In this document: one piece after another, positions 6,555 through 8,514 of the stretch
Layout of the letters: every line of letters starts with the position of its first letter
How positions within the stretch are numbered: the first letter of the stretch is position 1
NCBI GenBank assembly: GCA_946481465.1
Contig: CAMLOC010000113.1
Coordinates: 1-8,514, forward strand
Reading direction: 5' to 3'
Length of the DNA stretch: 8,514 bases
Source of the DNA: an uncultured Shinella sp.
Lineage (GTDB): Bacteria; Pseudomonadota; Alphaproteobacteria; Rhizobiales; Rhizobiaceae
Made by a program: the position numbers and the translations under genes
The notes under the pieces: generated by a model
Database searches by the model: none
What the model was told of the DNA's origin: nothing
What the model saw: the letters and a program-made list of their open reading frames with translations, nothing else

Positions 6555-7492
6555 AGGCCGTGAAATCCGTATTCCGCAATCCACCGCTCCTGACGTTCCT
6601 GCTTGTGGCGCTCGTCTGGCTCGTCGCCAGCCTCACGCTGCGCGGTTTCGGCGCCTACGGGCACCTGCGCTATCTCCTGGAGCTTGCCGCCGTCATCGGC
6701 ATCGTCGCGGCGGGGCAGACGCTGGTCATCCTGATGGGCGGCATCGACCTCTCCGTCGGGGCGGTCATTACCGTCACGGCGATCCTGCTGCCGCTGATCT
6801 CGCCGGCCGCCGACCCGACCGGCCTCGTCGGCATCGTGCTCGCCCTTGCCATCGCCACCGGCATCGGCCTCCTCAACGGGGCGGGCGCGGCCTATCTGCG
6901 CGTGCCGCCGATCATCATGACGCTCGCCATGGCGACGTTTCTCCAGGGGCTGCTCGTCATCGTCGCCGGCGGCAGCGCCGTCACGGTCGGCAATCCGGCG
7001 GTCATCCTGCTCGGCCAGGCCCGTCCCCTCGGCATTCCCGCCGGCATCCTCCTGTGGGTCGTCGTCTCGGTGGTCGTGCTCCTCGTCATCCACCGCATGC
7101 CGCTCGGCGCGCGCTTCCTCGCGCTCGGGGCCAATCCGCTGGCCGCCCGGCTTTCCGGCGTCAGCGTGGCCAGGAACACGCTGCTTCTCTATGCGCTATC
7201 CGGCTTCTTCGCGGGCCTTGCCGGCATCCTGGTGCTCGGCATGAACCGGCAGGGCTATGTCGGCATCGGCGATCCCTATCTCCTGTTGTCGATCGCCGCG
7301 GTCGTGCTCGGCGGCACCTCCATCCTCGGCGGGCGCGGCACCTATGCCGGCACCATTCCCGGCGCCATCCTGCTCGTCACCACCACGGCGCTGATCACCG
7401 TCGTCAACGCCTCGCCGGGCTGGCGCTCCATCATGTTCGGATCGCTCATCCTCGGGCTCCTGCTGATTTCCGGCCGCGAGGCGCGCCGATGA
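6551..7492 (+). CDS. CUT2-type sugar ABC transporter permease, subunit 2
   Basis: A 313-residue inner-membrane protein, homologous to the preceding permease. It keeps the canonical GGIDLSVG element at 63-70. The ATPase-contact loop reads ALGANPLAARLSGVSVARN, followed by LLLYALSGFFAGLAGILVLG and the late motif SIAAVVLGGTSILGGRGTYAG. Helices cover most of its length, with a short positively charged N-terminus (MKAVKSVFRN) on the cytoplasmic side. The ATG at 6551 is preferred over an in-frame ATG five codons upstream because GGAGG lies eight bases before it and it overlaps the previous stop as ATGA. With subunit 1 it should form the membrane channel. Its stop overlaps the hydrolase start as ATGA. 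Confidence 0.93.
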   Translation: MKAVKSVFRNPPLLTFLLVALVWLVASLTLRGFGAYGHLRYLLELAAVIGIVAAGQTLVILMGGIDLSVGAVITVTAILLPLISPAADPTGLVGIVLALAIATGIGLLNGAGAAYLRVPPIIMTLAMATFLQGLLVIVAGGSAVTVGNPAVILLGQARPLGIPAGILLWVVVSVVVLLVIHRMPLGARFLALGANPLAARLSGVSVARNTLLLYALSGFFAGLAGILVLGMNRQGYVGIGDPYLLLSIAAVVLGGTSILGGRGTYAGTIPGAILLVTTTALITVVNASPGWRSIMFGSLILGLLLISGREARR

Positions 7493-8445
7493 CGGTGCGC
7501 TATGACGGGCCGGTCATCGACCCGCACCACCATCTCTGGGACCTCTCGCTGAAGCGCCATCCCTGGCTGGAAAAGGCGCGGACGGAGGGCGGGGAAATGG
7601 TCTACGGCAGCCTCGCGCCGATCCTGCGGGACTACGGCGTGGAGGACTACCGCCGGGACGCGGCAAACCAGAACGTGGTCGCCACCGTGCATGTCGAGGC
7701 CGGCTGGTCCGACGCCCATCCGCTGGAGGAAAGCCGCTGGCTCGCCGGCCTCGACCGGACGTCCGGCGTTGCGAAACGGCGTATCGCCCGTGTTCCGCTC
7801 GACAGCCCGGATGCCGCCCGCCTGATCGAGGCGGAAGCGGCCGATCCCGACGTCGCCGGCATCCGCGATATCGTCAGCTGGCATCCCGAGCCGGCAAAGA
7901 GCTTCGCCGCCCGCGCCCACCGCATGGCCGATCCCGCCTGGCGCGCCGGCCTCGCCCGCCTCGCGCGGCACGATCTCGTCTTCGACCTCATGCTCTATCC
8001 CTGGCAGATGGACGAGGCGCTCGATCTCGTGCGCGCCTTTCCGCAGACGCTGTTCGTGCTCAACCATGGCGGCAGCCCGGCCGATCGCAGCGCGGAGGGC
8101 ATGGCGCTGTGGCGTGGCGGCCTTGCGGCGCTCGGCCGCGAGCCGAATGTGCGGCTGAAAATCTCCGACCTTGTCGCCTATGACAACGATTGGACGCCGG
8201 AAAGCCTGCACCCGGTGATCGCGCATTGCCTTGCCTGTTTCGGTCCTCACCGGGCGATGTTCGCCAGCGATTTTCCCGTCGCCGGCCTGCACGCGTCTTT
8301 CGACGCGATCTACGCGGTTTTCCGTGCCGCGGCCGAACCGCTCTCGCTCGACGAGCAGCGCGCCCTCTTCTTCACCACCGCCAACGATACCTATCGCCTC
8401 GGGATCGCCGATCCCCTCGCGGCCAGGGGAGGAACCCATGCCTGA
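7489..8445 (+). CDS. COG3618-type amidohydrolase-superfamily hydrolase (lactonase-like)
   Basis: A 318-residue TIM-barrel hydrolase, cytoplasmic with no signal peptide. Expected active-site positions are present: DPHHHLWD with H13 and H15 at the end of strand 1, HVEAGW with H68 and E70, NHGG with H193, and ASDFPV with the catalytic-type D261 at the end of strand 8. The DxHHHxWD start and SDFP end are typical of the COG3618 group, which includes L-fuconolactonase, rhamnonolactonase, 4-sulfomuconolactonase and 2-pyrone-4,6-dicarboxylate lactonase. Most members hydrolyse lactones, so a sugar-lactone or similar cyclic ester is the best guess for its substrate. It is about 30 residues longer than many lactonases, with an insertion early after the first motif (LKRHPWLEKARTEGG). 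The start overlaps the permease stop as ATGA, with GAGG seven bases upstream, which ties the enzyme to the imported compound. The specific reaction is not determined. Confidence 0.88.
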   Translation: MTVRYDGPVIDPHHHLWDLSLKRHPWLEKARTEGGEMVYGSLAPILRDYGVEDYRRDAANQNVVATVHVEAGWSDAHPLEESRWLAGLDRTSGVAKRRIARVPLDSPDAARLIEAEAADPDVAGIRDIVSWHPEPAKSFAARAHRMADPAWRAGLARLARHDLVFDLMLYPWQMDEALDLVRAFPQTLFVLNHGGSPADRSAEGMALWRGGLAALGREPNVRLKISDLVAYDNDWTPESLHPVIAHCLACFGPHRAMFASDFPVAGLHASFDAIYAVFRAAAEPLSLDEQRALFFTTANDTYRLGIADPLAARGGTHA

Positions 8446-8514
8446 CCTTTCCGTGACCGGCCCGGATAGTCCAGTGCTCGACGACCGTATCCGCGGCTTT
8501 CCGCCGGGCCATGC
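8438..8514 (+). CDS. Start of a further operon gene, product uncertain (partial)
   Basis: ATG at 8438 follows a strong ribosome binding site (GGGGAGG at 8426-8432, five bases before) and overlaps the hydrolase stop by eight bases. The frame stays open to the window end, giving 25 codons that begin MPDLSVTGPDSPVLDDRIRG. The continuation FPPGH, and the LDDRIRGFP pattern, vaguely recall the N-terminus of D-serine deaminase-like amino acid deaminases (alanine-racemase-fold PLP enzymes), but this is far too short to name a family. It is most likely another catabolic enzyme of the same operon. Confidence 0.7.
   Translation, partial: MPDLSVTGPDSPVLDDRIRGFPPGH

Noticed and set aside
5388..6584. Antisense open frame rich in Asp, Glu and Arg opposite permease 1
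   Set aside because: Its composition is the complement of hydrophobic-helix codons. It is a shadow of the permease gene.

Overview
The window is high-G+C bacterial DNA with tightly packed genes. The protein families and their style (a CUT2-type ABC uptake system under an IclR regulator, a TIGR03862-like flavoprotein, an ABC-F protein) best fit an alphaproteobacterium, probably of the Rhizobiaceae. That placement is an inference from gene content and codon use; there is no rRNA or other marker gene here. No tRNA, insertion sequence, CRISPR array or phage gene was seen.

Left part (1-2019): the 3' end of an ABC-F ATPase gene, a small convergent cupin gene that closely resembles the manganese-dependent (R)-hydroxynitrile-lyase-like cupins, and a divergently oriented FAD-dependent oxidoreductase of the YhiN/HI0933 type. 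These look like unrelated housekeeping or accessory genes. A short, partly AT-rich gap (651-756) separates the divergent cupin and flavoprotein genes.

Right part (1985-8514): an IclR-family regulator on the minus strand, whose 3' end overlaps the flavoprotein gene tail to tail by 35 bp. A 226-bp divergent intergenic region follows, then a plus-strand operon. The operon encodes a periplasmic sugar-type binding protein, a double-domain ATPase, two membrane permeases, a COG3618-type TIM-barrel hydrolase (the lactonase superfamily) and the first 25 codons of one more gene. From the ATPase onward every junction overlaps: three ATGA overlaps, then an 8-bp overlap. This implies translational coupling and one transcript.

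Interpretation: the binding protein, ATPase and permeases form a complete CUT2 importer. The hydrolase, coupled to the second permease, probably acts on the imported compound, for example a sugar lactone or a related ring or ester compound, and the IclR protein probably senses it or a product. The substrate cannot be read from the sequence. The intergenic region is the most interesting non-coding part. It holds two near-identical CGAAAATTCG palindromes, one exactly filling the spacer of a plausible promoter, an 18-bp palindrome nearer the start, and a 14-codon upstream reading frame whose stop overlaps the binding-protein start codon.
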